Below are positions 45,401 to 53,849 of a DNA stretch of 64,000 bases, piece after piece (the stretch's first letter is position 1; each line of letters starts with the position of its first letter). The stretch spans positions 6,944,001 to 7,008,000 of the forward strand of contig NZ_JAUSYH010000001.1 in the NCBI RefSeq assembly GCF_030816715.1. The letters run 5' to 3'. Under the pieces are notes generated by a model. That model searched no databases, was not told where the DNA came from, and saw only the letters and a list, made by a program, of their open reading frames with translations. Both the position numbers and the translations under genes were made by a program. This DNA comes from Streptomyces achromogenes. Its GTDB lineage: Bacteria; Actinomycetota; Actinomycetes; Streptomycetales; Streptomycetaceae.

Positions 45401-46121
45401 CGATCGGCAGGTCCGCGTACCAGTCGTAGAAGGAGAGCAGGGTGCCGCCGATCAGCGACATGAAGCGGGCGCCGGCCGCGAACGAGGCCATCGACATCGC
45501 CGGGATCGGGGAGAAACCCGCGACGCGGTCGGGACCGTACGCCTTGACGGTGTGCACCTGGGCGGCCGCGACCAGTTCGCTCACCTCGTCCCAGTCGGCG
45601 CGCACCAGACCGCCCTTGCCGCGGGCCTTCTTGTAGGCGCGTGCCTTCGCCGGGTCGGACGTGATCTCGGCCCAGGCCGCCACCGGGTCGCCGAGCCGCT
45701 TACGGGCCTCGCGCCACAGCTTCAGCAACTCACCGCGCACATACGGGTACCGGACGCGGCTCGGCGAGTACGTGTACCAGGAGAACGACGCTCCGCGCGG
45801 GCAGCCGCGCGGCTCGTATTCGGGGCAGTCCGTGCCGATGGACGGGTAGTCGGTGGCCTGGTGCTCCCAGGTGATGATGCCGTCCTTGACGTACACCATC
45901 CACGAGCAGGAACCGGTGCAGTTGACCCCGTGAGTGGAGCGCACCACCTTGTCGTGCGACCAGCGGTCCCGGTAGAAGCCCTCCCACTTGGCGTCGCCCG
46001 TGCCGAAGACGGCGCGTCCGTCGGCGGACACCTCGCGGCGGGTGAGCAGTCGCCGGGCCGCGAGCGGCCAGGTCTGCGCGCCGCTCGACTCGCGCTGTCG
46101 TGCGTTCTGATCGTTCTCCAT
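42423..46121 (-). CDS. narG: Respiratory nitrate reductase alpha subunit (copy 1)
   Basis: 1232 residues from ATG 46121; the frame is open further upstream but the leader there has no homology. The N-terminal 4Fe-4S site has His64-x3-Cys68-x3-Cys72 (THGVNCTGSC), characteristic of NarG. Molybdopterin-binding segments include GSNIPVTRTPDAHF, AMGAGTNHWFHSDT and WSIHSNYQDNKYMLDL. It reduces nitrate to nitrite on the cytoplasmic side with bis-MGD molybdenum. First gene of narGHJI-VKOR, with a DosR-like box 94-108 bp upstream. A second narG starts at 62600. Confidence 0.97.
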   Translation of the reverse strand: MENDQNARQRESSGAQTWPLAARRLLTRREVSADGRAVFGTGDAKWEGFYRDRWSHDKVVRSTHGVNCTGSCSWMVYVKDGIITWEHQATDYPSIGTDCPEYEPRGCPRGASFSWYTYSPSRVRYPYVRGELLKLWREARKRLGDPVAAWAEITSDPAKARAYKKARGKGGLVRADWDEVSELVAAAQVHTVKAYGPDRVAGFSPIPAMSMASFAAGARFMSLIGGTLLSFYDWYADLPIASPQVFGDQTDVPEAADWWNAGYLIMWGSNIPVTRTPDAHFLTETRYNGTKVVAVSPDYADNVKHADEWVAPHPGTDGALAMAMGHVILREFLVDREVPYFQDYLRKFTDAPFLVTLREHERGLVPDGFLTAADLGHDTEHAESKTVLLDGATGEPVVPGGSLGFRWGEAGRGRWNLDLGDVVPELTLMERAEDTVAVALPRFDEGSTEGGSVMVRGVPVRRIGERLVTTVFDLMLAQYGVQRPGLPGSWPSSYEDASQPYTPAWQETITSVPAEQAARIAREFARNAERTNGRSMIAMGAGTNHWFHSDTIYRAFLALTTMTGCQGVNGGGWAHYVGQEKVRPVTGQQHLSFAFDWQRPTRHMAGTSYWYLNSDQWRYEAFGPDELASPLGKGQFAGKGFADCLAQAVRLGWTPGHPGFNRNPLDLTDEAAAAGRPVAEHIVDELKAGRLRFAVEDPDDPANFPRVLTVWRANLLGSSGKGNEYFLRHLLGTDAAVRSEETPPEGRPKEVVWREEAPEGKLDLLVTMDFRMTSTGLLSDVVLPAATWYEKDDLSSTDMHPFVHAFTPAIAPPWQARTDYDTFLTIADRFSELAAEHLGTRTDVLAVPLLHDTPDELAQPGGVVRDWKSGECEPIPGKTMPKLVVIERDYTAVAEKMRAVGPLLDTLGTTTKGITVHPDQEIDELRRRNGTVREGIAAGRPSLATASDMCEAILALSGTTNGRLATEGFREMERQTGSEGLVALASEREAERITFADTRTQPRSVITSYEWSGSETGGRRYSPFVINTEHKKPWHTLTGRQHFFVQHDWMTELGEQLPVYRPPLNTPRHYGDEQLHESGRAEVTVRYLTPHSKWSIHSNYQDNKYMLDLSRGGPVIWMSTADAEKIGVKDNEWIEAYNRNGVVAARAVVTHRMPEGTVYMYHAQDRNVNVPKTEVSGKRGGIHNSLTRLLLKPTHLAGGYAQFTYAFNYYGPTGNQRDEVTVIRRRSQQVEY

Positions 46122-46522
46122 GGCTGGGAACGCTAAGCGGGGCGGGGCCTGGTGCACCTGGGTCCGGCGGTCCCCGCCGGACGACCGTCCGGCCCAGTCC
46201 GGGCGGTCGTAATAGGGCCCAATGGTCCCGGTGCTGGGGTCCGGTCGGCCGGGGAGTCGGGCGTGCCCGGCGTTGCATGCTGGGCCTTGATCGAACCGCA
46301 GATGCCCATCTGTACGACCGCATTCCGTGCCTGCCTGGCGGCCAATTCCCCCGTCCCTGGCTGCCGCAGGTGCAGCGCGTACGGCGCGTGGCGCCCGGTC
46401 CGGTCGAGCGTCCGGCCGCCCTGCGCGGCCGGACGCGGCATCCGCTCCCCAGTCGGCACCCGGAATGCAATCCACGCCCGCATCGGCCGGCCGAGCCGGC
46501 CCGAACTGCTGGAGACACGACC
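46122..46522. promoter_or_regulatory. Divergent nar / hemerythrin promoter region with DosR-like box at 46215-46229
   Basis: GGGCCCAATGGTCCC lies 94-108 bp before narG and is the DosR half-site form at its right arm (GTCCC). A second, weaker GGGTCCGGTCGGCC is at 46236-46249. The remaining bases up to the hemerythrin start at 46523 show no gene. Confidence 0.62.
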
Positions 46523-47356
46523 ATGAGCGTGCTCACCCTCGCCTCGGACCCCCAGGACGCCACGGCCCTTCAAGGCGCCGAGGCACACCACGCCCGCCTG
46601 GCCGGGGAGCTGGCCGGACGGGTGAAGATGCTGCTCACCGCCATGGAGCGCGACCCGAGCACAGCCGAGAAGATCCACGCCGGACTCGTGGCCTTCTGCG
46701 ACCGCTCGCTGCTGCCGCACGCCGTAGCCGAGGAAGCCGCGCTCTACCCCGTAGCCCACGGCATGCCCGAGGCCCGCCTGCTCATCGAGAGCCTGATCGG
46801 CGAACACCGCTGCCTCACCGCGCTCGTCGACGCCCTGCGCACCGCGCCCAGCCCCGCGGGCGCGGCGGCCGACGCGCGGGCTCTGCAGGTGCTCTTCGAG
46901 GAACACGTGGCCAAGGAGAACGGCCTCGTGCTGCCGCTGCTCGCCATGACGCCCGACATCCATCTGGCGGAACTGCTCGCGGACATGCACCACCGGCTCG
47001 CCGACGACACGCCCGCCAAGGGCGCCTGCGAAACCCAGGACACCGAGGAAGGACAGGACGTGCAGGAAGAACCGATCGAGGAGAGCGGCGGCTGCGGCGG
47101 GGTATGCGGCTGCGGCGGTGCGCAGGAGACGGCCGAGCCGGAGCTGGATGTGCGGGAGGTTCCGCATACGCTGCGCCATGCCACGGTCTTCGGCGCGCTG
47201 GACGCCATCCCCGCCGGCACAGCGATGGTGCTGGTCGCCCCGCACGACCCACTGCCGCTGCTCGCGCAGATCGAACAGCGCAGCCCCGGGGTCTTCTCGG
47301 TCGAGTACCTGGAACGCGGCCCGGAAGCCTGGCGGCTTCGGCTCAGCCACAGCTGA
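46523..47356 (+). CDS. Hemerythrin-like domain fused to DUF2249
   Basis: 277 residues from ATG 46523 (GGAG 8 bases upstream). Residues about 15-155 are a four-helix hemerythrin domain with iron ligands in HHARLAGEL, LPHAVAEEAALYP, GEHRCLTALVDAL and FEEHVAKENGLVLP. A Cys/Gly-rich linker (GGCGGVCGCGG) precedes a DUF2249 domain (PHTLRHATVFGALDAIPAG, LVAPHDPLPLLAQIE). Such fusions occur with nitrate/nitrite respiration and are thought to sense or scavenge O2 or NO. Placed between nar and nir. Confidence 0.88.
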   Translation: MSVLTLASDPQDATALQGAEAHHARLAGELAGRVKMLLTAMERDPSTAEKIHAGLVAFCDRSLLPHAVAEEAALYPVAHGMPEARLLIESLIGEHRCLTALVDALRTAPSPAGAAADARALQVLFEEHVAKENGLVLPLLAMTPDIHLAELLADMHHRLADDTPAKGACETQDTEEGQDVQEEPIEESGGCGGVCGCGGAQETAEPELDVREVPHTLRHATVFGALDAIPAGTAMVLVAPHDPLPLLAQIEQRSPGVFSVEYLERGPEAWRLRLSHS

Positions 47357-47486
47357 CGCGGCGCCCCCACTCCTCGCCGGCGCGCGGGCTTTGCTCCACC
47401 GGCATGCGCGCCTGCCGTACCCCAGCACCCCGGCAACCCCAGCACAAGGATTGCCCCAGCACACGAGGATTGAAGGACAACACATC

Positions 47487-47990
47487 ATGGACGGATCACA
47501 CCGTCGGGCCGGCGCCCTGCTCGGGACAGTCGGTACAGCCCTGGCAGTCGCCGGGCCGGTCATGGTGCTGCGCGGCCGCAGCGGCAGGAAGGAGATCCGT
47601 ACCGAGCTGGCCGCTCAGAAGATCGCCTTCCCCGACCGCGGGCTGCCCGCCGAACTCGCCGCCTACGCCGGCCGACGAGTGGAAACCGGCCCCGAGGCAC
47701 ATGCCTACGCCCAGTTCATCAAGGGCAATCTCGCCCACGCCACCGGCGGCCGAACCTACGCCGACATCACCGCGGAGCTGCACGCCGCCGGAGGAGACGA
47801 CGAGAAGCTCACTGAACTGCGCCAGACCGCGTTCATGGGCCAGTCCCTGCGCGCGTCACTGATGTCCGCCTACCAGGCATGGCACCTCACCACCCTGGTC
47901 ACGGGCCTGGGCGCCGCACTGACCGGCCTGGGGGCCGCGCTGGTCGCCACGGCTGACGCCTTGGCACCCCGCTCCCCGAACCATTCCTGA
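47487..47990 (+). CDS. Small membrane protein of unknown family
   Basis: 167 residues from ATG 47487, with GGATTGAAGGA upstream. An N-terminal helix (RAGALLGTVGTALAVAGPVMVLRG), a soluble helical middle (AYAQFIKGNLAHATGGRTYADI) and a C-terminal hydrophobic stretch (LTTLVTGLGAALTGLGAALVAT). No family recognised. It lies 130 bases after the hemerythrin gene and is followed by a strong terminator. Confidence 0.7.
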   Translation: MDGSHRRAGALLGTVGTALAVAGPVMVLRGRSGRKEIRTELAAQKIAFPDRGLPAELAAYAGRRVETGPEAHAYAQFIKGNLAHATGGRTYADITAELHAAGGDDEKLTELRQTAFMGQSLRASLMSAYQAWHLTTLVTGLGAALTGLGAALVATADALAPRSPNHS

Positions 47991-48032
47991 CCACGTCGCG
48001 GCGCGCACGGACGGGACCTTGACTCTCGTCAG

Positions 48033-48080
48033 CCGGGGGATGCTCGGGATGCGCAGGGGCGCTTCCCGAGCATCCCCCGG
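48033..48080 (+). terminator. Strong hairpin after the small membrane protein
   Basis: A perfect 17-bp stem (CCGGGGGATGCTCGGGA and its complement) with a 14-base loop, 42 bases after the stop at 47990. It separates the hemerythrin unit from the nitrite reductase unit. Confidence 0.82.
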
Positions 48081-48391
48081 CACGTCGTCGCCCTTTCTGA
48101 TGGCCTGTCCGGCCCTGTTGCACCCGCGGTGAAGAGGGACTGTCGGCCCTGTTGGAGATGACCATCGGCCGCCGCGCCGACCACCGCCGCCGGTGGATGC
48201 TGACGGCGACCGAACCGGAGGTGTCCCGTGCACGACCACCATGTCGACCGCCCTCGAGGCCGATTCCACCGCTGTCGCTCGTGGTGGGTGCCGCGCACGG
48301 TCCGGTCCGGTCACCGTCCGGCCGCCCGCCTCGTCTGCCCTGACTCCAGGGCGGCCGGACACAGCCCCAAGGCGCTGGGAAGGGCCGTGCG
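48081..48391. promoter_or_regulatory. Long leader with two DosR-like boxes before radical SAM-NirK unit
   Basis: GGGACTGTCGGCCC at 48136-48149, the copy closest to the mycobacterial half-site GGGACT, and a weaker GGCCTGTCCGGCCC at 48102-48115. From the main box to the ATG at 48392 is 242 bp, much longer than for other genes. No coding frame with a ribosome binding site fills the gap, so a long untranslated leader or a small unrecognised gene is possible. Confidence 0.55.
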
Positions 48392-49660
48392 ATGAGCGCC
48401 GCCGCCCACGCCATCCGCCGCCAGCGGCACGACGCGGCCGACCGGCCCTTCATCGTCATCTGGGAGTCCACCCGCGCCTGCCCGCTGGCTTGCCGTCACT
48501 GCCGCGCCGAGGCCGTGCCCGACCGCGACCCGCGGGAGCTGGACACCGCCGCCGCCAAGGACCTGTTGGACCAGGTGGCCGCTTTCGGGCAGCCCGCCCC
48601 GCTGTTCGTGATCACGGGCGGTGACCCGTTCCAGCGCCCCGACCTGATCGAACTCATCGCTTACGGCGGGGAGATCGGGGTCCGGGTGGCCGTGTCCCCC
48701 TCCGGTACGCCGACGCTCACCGAGGAGCGGCTGCGGGCCGTGCACGCCGCCGGCGCGACCGGCCTCTCGCTCAGCCTGGACGGCTCCACCGCCGAACTCC
48801 ACGACGACTTCCGCGGCGTGCCCGGGGTGTTTCGCTGGACCCTGGACGCCTGGGACACCGCCCGCGCCCGGGGGATGAAGGTGCAGATCAACACCACGGT
48901 CGCCCGGCACAACCTGCACGACCTCCCCGACATCGTCCGCCTCGTCGCCGAGCACGGCGCGATGCTGTGGAGCGCGTTCTTCCTGGTCCCCACCGGCCGC
49001 GGCCGCACCCTCGGCGCACTGACCGCCGACGAGGTCGAGGACGTCCTCAACTTCGTCTACGACGTGGGCCTGACCGTCCCCGCCAAGACCACAGAGGCCC
49101 ACCACTTCCGCCGCGTCGCCCTGCAACGCCAGGTCCTCGCCGACGTCGGCGACGACCATGTGGCGGTGCTCGGACTCGGGCGGCTCTACCAGGAGTTGCG
49201 CGAGCGGGCCGCCGCCCTGGGCCTGGATGCCGCCACGCGCCGGGTACGGCGACCGCCGCTGGACGTCAACGCGGGCCGCGGCTTCGTCTTCGTCTCGCAC
49301 ACCGGCACCGTGCATCCCAGCGGCTTCCTGCCGCTGAGCGCGGGAAGCGTGCGCAAGACTCCGCTGACATCGATCTACCGGACCTCACCGCTGTTCACCG
49401 GCCTGCGGGCCGCCGACATGCTGGGCGGCCGCTGCGGGCAGTGCGAGTTCCGCCGCGTGTGCGGCGGCTCGCGCTCCCGCGCCTACGGCGTCACCGGCGA
49501 CCCGTTCGCCGAGGAGCCATGGTGCGGTTACGTCCCCGGTTCCTTCCCGCACCAGCGGGAACTGGCCGCGCTGCTGTCCCGCGGCGGGGGCGCGGAACCG
49601 CCGGTTCGTCGAGGTCCGACCGCCGCCGAGGGTGGCAAGGAGCACCGTGTACAGCAATAA
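48392..49660 (+). CDS. Radical SAM/SPASM protein linked to nitrite reductase
   Basis: 422 residues from ATG 48392. Radical SAM Cys triad in ACPLACRHC, with FVITGGDPFQRPDL and VSPSGTPTLT as SAM-binding parts. The C-terminal SPASM-type cluster has CGQCEFRRVCGGSRSRA and CGYVPG. The closest kind known to me is the TIGR04053-type actinobacterial group near haem or respiratory genes, related to haem d1/AhbD-like synthases. Its product is not known. It overlaps the next gene by 14 bases, so it is coupled to nitrite reductase synthesis. Confidence 0.85.
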   Translation: MSAAAHAIRRQRHDAADRPFIVIWESTRACPLACRHCRAEAVPDRDPRELDTAAAKDLLDQVAAFGQPAPLFVITGGDPFQRPDLIELIAYGGEIGVRVAVSPSGTPTLTEERLRAVHAAGATGLSLSLDGSTAELHDDFRGVPGVFRWTLDAWDTARARGMKVQINTTVARHNLHDLPDIVRLVAEHGAMLWSAFFLVPTGRGRTLGALTADEVEDVLNFVYDVGLTVPAKTTEAHHFRRVALQRQVLADVGDDHVAVLGLGRLYQELRERAAALGLDAATRRVRRPPLDVNAGRGFVFVSHTGTVHPSGFLPLSAGSVRKTPLTSIYRTSPLFTGLRAADMLGGRCGQCEFRRVCGGSRSRAYGVTGDPFAEEPWCGYVPGSFPHQRELAALLSRGGGAEPPVRRGPTAAEGGKEHRVQQ

Positions 49661-52268
49661 CGATGACCCGGCCGTGGGCGGTGGCAGCCCGCCCAGCAGG
49701 TTCAAGGCGTCCGGCCTGCGCAGCCGCCATCTGGCCGCCCATGTCCTGGTGGCGGCCTGGGTGGTGCTCGCGCTGCTGGCGGCGAGCGCCCAGCAGACAC
49801 TGCCGGTTGCCCGCTGGCTGGCCATCCACCTGTTCCTGCTCGGCGCCGCCACCACCGCCATCGTGGTGTGGAGCGAGCACTTCGCCGTCGCCATGCTCCA
49901 CGCCCCGCTGCCCGACCGGCGGTGGAACAACGCTCGGCTGGCCGGTGTCAACACCGGGACCCTGGGCGTCCTCACCGGCGTGTGGGCCGACCTGCCCGTC
50001 CTGACCGGTGCCGGGTGCGCGCTGCTGGTCACCGCGGCCACCGCACACCTGGTGGTGCTGGTTCGCATGGGCCGGGGCGCGCTGGGCGGACGGCTCGCCC
50101 CGATCGCGGACTACTACCGGGCCGCCGCGGCGGCACTGATCGTCGGCGCGGTCCTGGGCTGGCTGCTGGCCACCGGCAACGTCGGCCCGCAGCAGTACAC
50201 CGGCCTGAAGCTGGCCCACGTGCACGTCACGCTCCTCGGCTGGATCGGGCTGCCCGTGCTGGGCACGCTGTTCATGCTGTGGCCCACCGTGCTGGGCGTG
50301 CGCATGGCCGAGCGCACCACCCGGCTTGCACGCCGGGTGCTGGCACTGACCGGGGGCGGCCTGCTGACCGCCGTTGCCGGACTGGCGGCCGGCCTTCGCG
50401 TCCCCGCCGTATTCGGCGTTGCCCTCTACGCGGTCGGCGTCGCCGTCGCGGTGCAGCTGTTCGCCCGTACGGTGCGCAGGCGGCCCGCGATCTCGGCGGC
50501 AGCCGCGTGGATGCTGGCAGCCGCTGCGGGATGGCTGCTCGTCGGCGTGGTCGTGGACCTGGCACTCCTGGCCGCGCGGCCGCTCGCCGCGGTACGGGAC
50601 GACATCGGGTCCCTGGTCCCGGTGCTGCTCGTCGGGCTCGTCGCACAGGTCCTCATCGGGGCCCTCACCTACCTGCTGCCCATCGTGCTCGCCAGTGGCC
50701 CCAAGGAACGGGCCGCACTGCGGGCGGTGCTCGAGCGGGGCTGGATGCCGCGCCTCGCCACGCTCAATCTCGGCGTGGCGCTGCTCGCGCTTCCGCTTCC
50801 CAGCCCATCCGGTACGGCGGGCATCCTGCTGGCTGGAGCGGCCGGGGCCGTGTTCCTCGCCCTGGCGGTTCGCGTGCTGGTCCGCAGCGCACGGGGTGTC
50901 CTCCAAGATACGGAGAAGGCGGGTGCAGCGCGGCGCCCCGTCCTGTGGGGCACCGCCGCAGGAGCCGTACTGATCGTGCTGGCCGTGCTCGTGGCGAACA
51001 GCGGCGGGAACACCGACGGCCCTCCCCTCGCCGCCGGGACGGCAGGCGCAGGCGCAGGCACCGGCACCACCCGCACGGTCTCCGTCACCCTGTTCGACAT
51101 GCGCATCCACCCGGCCTGGATCGAGGTCACCGCGGGCACCGCCCTGAAGCTGAAGGTCACCAACACCGACGCCCAGCGCCACGACCTCAAGGTCGAGGAC
51201 GGCCCCACCACCCCGATGCTCGCCAAGGGCCACACCCGCACACTCGACCTCGGACCCGTCACCAAGAACCGCGAGGCGTGGTGCACTCTGCCGGGCCACC
51301 GGGCGGCCGGGATGACGATGGACATCGTCGTCACGGGCTCCACCGACGATGCCGGCGCGCACGAGGGCCACTCCATGACCGCCACCACCGACGGCGGCCT
51401 GGACCTCTCCGCCGACTTCTCCACCGGATGGCAGCCACGCGACGCCGACCTGGCCCCCGCGCCCGGCGGAACCGTCCACAAGATCGAACTGCACGCCGGG
51501 CACACCCAGATCGAAGTCGCCCCGGGTGTAAGGCAGCAGATGTGGACCTTCGGCGGCACCGCACCCGGCCCCACCCTGCACGGCAAGGTCGGCGACGTCT
51601 TCGAGGTCACCCTCGTCAACGACGACACCGCCATGGGCCACGGCATCGACTTCCACGCCGGCTCCCTCGCCCCCGACCAGCCCATGCGCACCATCCAGCC
51701 CGGCAAACGGCTGGTCTACCGCTTCCGCGCCGACAAGGCCGGGGCATGGTTGTACCACTGCAGCACCGCACCCATGCTCCAGCACATGGGCAATGGCATG
51801 TACGGCGCAGTGATCATCGACCCGCCCGGCCTGGCCAAGGCCGATCACGAGTACGTGCTGGTCTCCTCCGAGCTCTACCTCGGTACACCGGGCAGCACCG
51901 CCCAGGTGACGAAGATGCGCCAGAACACCCCGGACGCCTGGGTGTTCAACGGCGTCGCCAACCAGTACACCCAGCGGCCCCTGACGGTGAGGGACGGCGA
52001 GCGGGCCCGCTTCTGGGTCGTCGCAGCCGGCCCCAGCGACGGCATCGCCTTCCACATCGTCGGAACCGTCTTCGACACCGTGTACAAGGAGGGCGGCTAC
52101 CTGCTCAAGCCCCATCAGGCGGGGGGATCGCAGGTGCTGGACCTGGCTACAGGCCAGGGCGGGTTCGTCGAGACGACGTTCCCGGCGGCCGGCCACTACG
52201 CGTTCGTCGACCACGACATGCGCCATGCCGAGGCCGGCGCGCACGGCATGGTGGAGGTGAGCGGCTGA
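49647..52268 (+). CDS. nirK: Membrane-anchored NirK-type copper nitrite reductase with extra cupredoxin
   Basis: 873 residues from GTG 49647 (GGAG 5 bases upstream; GTG 49632 possible). Residues about 30-440 hold roughly ten membrane helices, including HVHVTLLGWIGLPVLGTLFMLWP. A cupredoxin domain follows (about 475-560) with type-1 Cu ligands in RHDLKV and CTLPGHRAAGM. The C-terminal part is NirK: His665-Gly-Ile-Asp668-Phe-His670, His704-Cys705, the following His and Met in QHMGNGM, catalytic His803, and His856 (FVDHD). All type-1, type-2 and proton-relay residues are present, so nitrite to nitric oxide reduction is expected outside the membrane, fed by the fused cupredoxin. Confidence 0.88.
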   Translation: MYSNNDDPAVGGGSPPSRFKASGLRSRHLAAHVLVAAWVVLALLAASAQQTLPVARWLAIHLFLLGAATTAIVVWSEHFAVAMLHAPLPDRRWNNARLAGVNTGTLGVLTGVWADLPVLTGAGCALLVTAATAHLVVLVRMGRGALGGRLAPIADYYRAAAAALIVGAVLGWLLATGNVGPQQYTGLKLAHVHVTLLGWIGLPVLGTLFMLWPTVLGVRMAERTTRLARRVLALTGGGLLTAVAGLAAGLRVPAVFGVALYAVGVAVAVQLFARTVRRRPAISAAAAWMLAAAAGWLLVGVVVDLALLAARPLAAVRDDIGSLVPVLLVGLVAQVLIGALTYLLPIVLASGPKERAALRAVLERGWMPRLATLNLGVALLALPLPSPSGTAGILLAGAAGAVFLALAVRVLVRSARGVLQDTEKAGAARRPVLWGTAAGAVLIVLAVLVANSGGNTDGPPLAAGTAGAGAGTGTTRTVSVTLFDMRIHPAWIEVTAGTALKLKVTNTDAQRHDLKVEDGPTTPMLAKGHTRTLDLGPVTKNREAWCTLPGHRAAGMTMDIVVTGSTDDAGAHEGHSMTATTDGGLDLSADFSTGWQPRDADLAPAPGGTVHKIELHAGHTQIEVAPGVRQQMWTFGGTAPGPTLHGKVGDVFEVTLVNDDTAMGHGIDFHAGSLAPDQPMRTIQPGKRLVYRFRADKAGAWLYHCSTAPMLQHMGNGMYGAVIIDPPGLAKADHEYVLVSSELYLGTPGSTAQVTKMRQNTPDAWVFNGVANQYTQRPLTVRDGERARFWVVAAGPSDGIAFHIVGTVFDTVYKEGGYLLKPHQAGGSQVLDLATGQGGFVETTFPAAGHYAFVDHDMRHAEAGAHGMVEVSG

Positions 52269-52714
52269 TGGACACCGTCGGCTGGTGGTCCCTGGTGCGG
52301 TTCGCGCACGTGGCCGGCGCCGCTCTCTGGGTCGGCGGCCAACTGGCCCTGACCCTGGTGATTTTGCCGCTGGCCCGCCATCTGCTCGCCCCGGAGGCCA
52401 AGGACCGCTTCACCGCGGCCGCCGGCCGCCGCTTCGGCATGCTGACCGGGGCGCTGTTCCTTCCCGCACAACTGGCCACCGGCTGGGCCATGGCCTGGCA
52501 CCGGGGCGTCACCTGGGCCTCCCTCGCCGAACCCGGCTACGGCCGCACCCTGGCGACCAAACTCGCCCTGTTCGCCGTGGTGATGCTCGCCGCGGCCGGA
52601 CACGGAATCGCCCACGCCAAGGGCCGCGCCGACCTGGCCCGCATCCTGGCGGTGGTCTCCCTCGTCGGCTCGCTCGGCGTCGTACTCCTGGCCACCGCCC
52701 TGCCCGCCACCTGA
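52268..52714 (+). CDS. CopD/DUF2269-like four-helix membrane protein
   Basis: 148 residues from ATG 52268, which overlaps the nirK stop (TGATG). Four hydrophobic helices: SLVRFAHVAGAALWVGGQLALT, FGMLTGALFLPAQLATGWAM, LATKLALFAVVMLAAAGHGIA and ILAVVSLVGSLGVVLLATAL. The His-containing first helix resembles the copper-resistance D / cytochrome b561-like fold. It may supply copper or haem-linked electrons to the upstream nitrite reductase; inferred from coupling only. Confidence 0.78.
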   Translation: MDTVGWWSLVRFAHVAGAALWVGGQLALTLVILPLARHLLAPEAKDRFTAAAGRRFGMLTGALFLPAQLATGWAMAWHRGVTWASLAEPGYGRTLATKLALFAVVMLAAAGHGIAHAKGRADLARILAVVSLVGSLGVVLLATALPAT

Positions 52715-52748
52715 CCCGCGGCCACGACGAAGAGATAGAGGAGGCATC

Positions 52749-53768
52749 ATGCGCACCCGATCCCGGCTGGACGCCGCCACCGTGGAGTCGCTCCTGGCGG
52801 CGGCCGTGGCGGCCCCGTCGATCCACAACACCCAGCCCTGGCGCTTCCGCCTGGACCCCGACCACCAGGTACTGGAGGTGCACTCGACGCCGGAGCGCAC
52901 CTTGCCGCTGGCCGACCCGATGCACCGCGCCCAGTACCTGTCCGTGGGCGCGGCGGTCCTCAATCTCCGGCTCGCCGCCGTCCACCAGGGCCGGCGACCA
53001 GAGGTGAGACTGCTGCCGGATCCACGCCGACCAGGGCTGCTGGCCACCGTACGACTGGCTGAACCACTCGGCGCAGACGACCAATGGGCGGACCCCGGGC
53101 TCTACGAGGCGATCGCGCGGCGGCACACCAGCCGGAAGCCGTTCACCGGCCGACCCGTGCCCGAGCCGATCGTGGCGGAGATGACGGCAGCCGCGCATGC
53201 CGCGGGAGCGCGGCTGCACGTGCCGGACATCGCCGGAACTCGGCGGCTGCTGCGTCTGACTGCGGCGGCCGAGGCACGCAATCACGCCCACCCGGACCGC
53301 ACCGCCGAAACCCTCTCCTGGATCAACGCCCCAGGAGCAAATGCCCCCTACGGCATGCCCGTCGCCGCCCTCGGCCCGCCCGACGCGGCAGGTCGGATGC
53401 CGATGCGGGACTTCACGGCCGCGCTCCCCACTCTCCGCCTGCCCGCCCTGTGGTTCGAACGCCACGTTCAACTGGCCTTGCTGTGGACGGGTCACGACCG
53501 GCGTGAGGACTGGCTGCGGGCGGGCCAGGCCCTGCAGTACGTCCTGCTGACGGCGACCGCACGAGGGCTGCGCACCTCGCTCCTGCACCAGGTCATGGAA
53601 TGGCCCGACCTGCGGGCTGCGACAGCGCTCCCGCAGCACAAGCGGTGCCATCCGCAGCTACTGATCCGCTTCGGCTACGGCCCCGACGGCGCCCGCACGC
53701 CGCGCGCGCCCGCACACTCCGCGGCCCGCCCCGCGGCACCACCCGCAGCCGATACGCAGACGAGCTGA
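52749..53768 (+). CDS. Acg-type nitroreductase family protein (paralogue 3)
   Basis: 339 residues from ATG 52749 with GAGGAGG upstream, 34 bases after the CopD-like gene, so it ends the nir operon. Hallmark AAAVAAPSIHNTQPWRFRL. It shares long identities with paralogue 4 (RRHTSRKPFTGRPVPEPIV and RRHTSRMPFTGRPVPEPIV), so these two are the youngest pair. FMN-binding fold; perhaps flavin storage or detoxification of nitro/nitroso compounds formed during nitrite reduction. Confidence 0.88.
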   Translation: MRTRSRLDAATVESLLAAAVAAPSIHNTQPWRFRLDPDHQVLEVHSTPERTLPLADPMHRAQYLSVGAAVLNLRLAAVHQGRRPEVRLLPDPRRPGLLATVRLAEPLGADDQWADPGLYEAIARRHTSRKPFTGRPVPEPIVAEMTAAAHAAGARLHVPDIAGTRRLLRLTAAAEARNHAHPDRTAETLSWINAPGANAPYGMPVAALGPPDAAGRMPMRDFTAALPTLRLPALWFERHVQLALLWTGHDRREDWLRAGQALQYVLLTATARGLRTSLLHQVMEWPDLRAATALPQHKRCHPQLLIRFGYGPDGARTPRAPAHSAARPAAPPAADTQTS

Positions 53769-53849
53769 ACGCTGCGGTCTCGCGGACCTCAACCCAGGGG
53801 ACGTGGCGGACAGACCACTCCTGTCCGCCGCAAGGAGGGCCCGTCAGCC

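Noticed and set aside
49491..52244. 917-codon minus-strand frame opposite the nitrite reductase
   Set aside because: Shadow of nirK; composition typical of reversed Streptomyces coding DNA.
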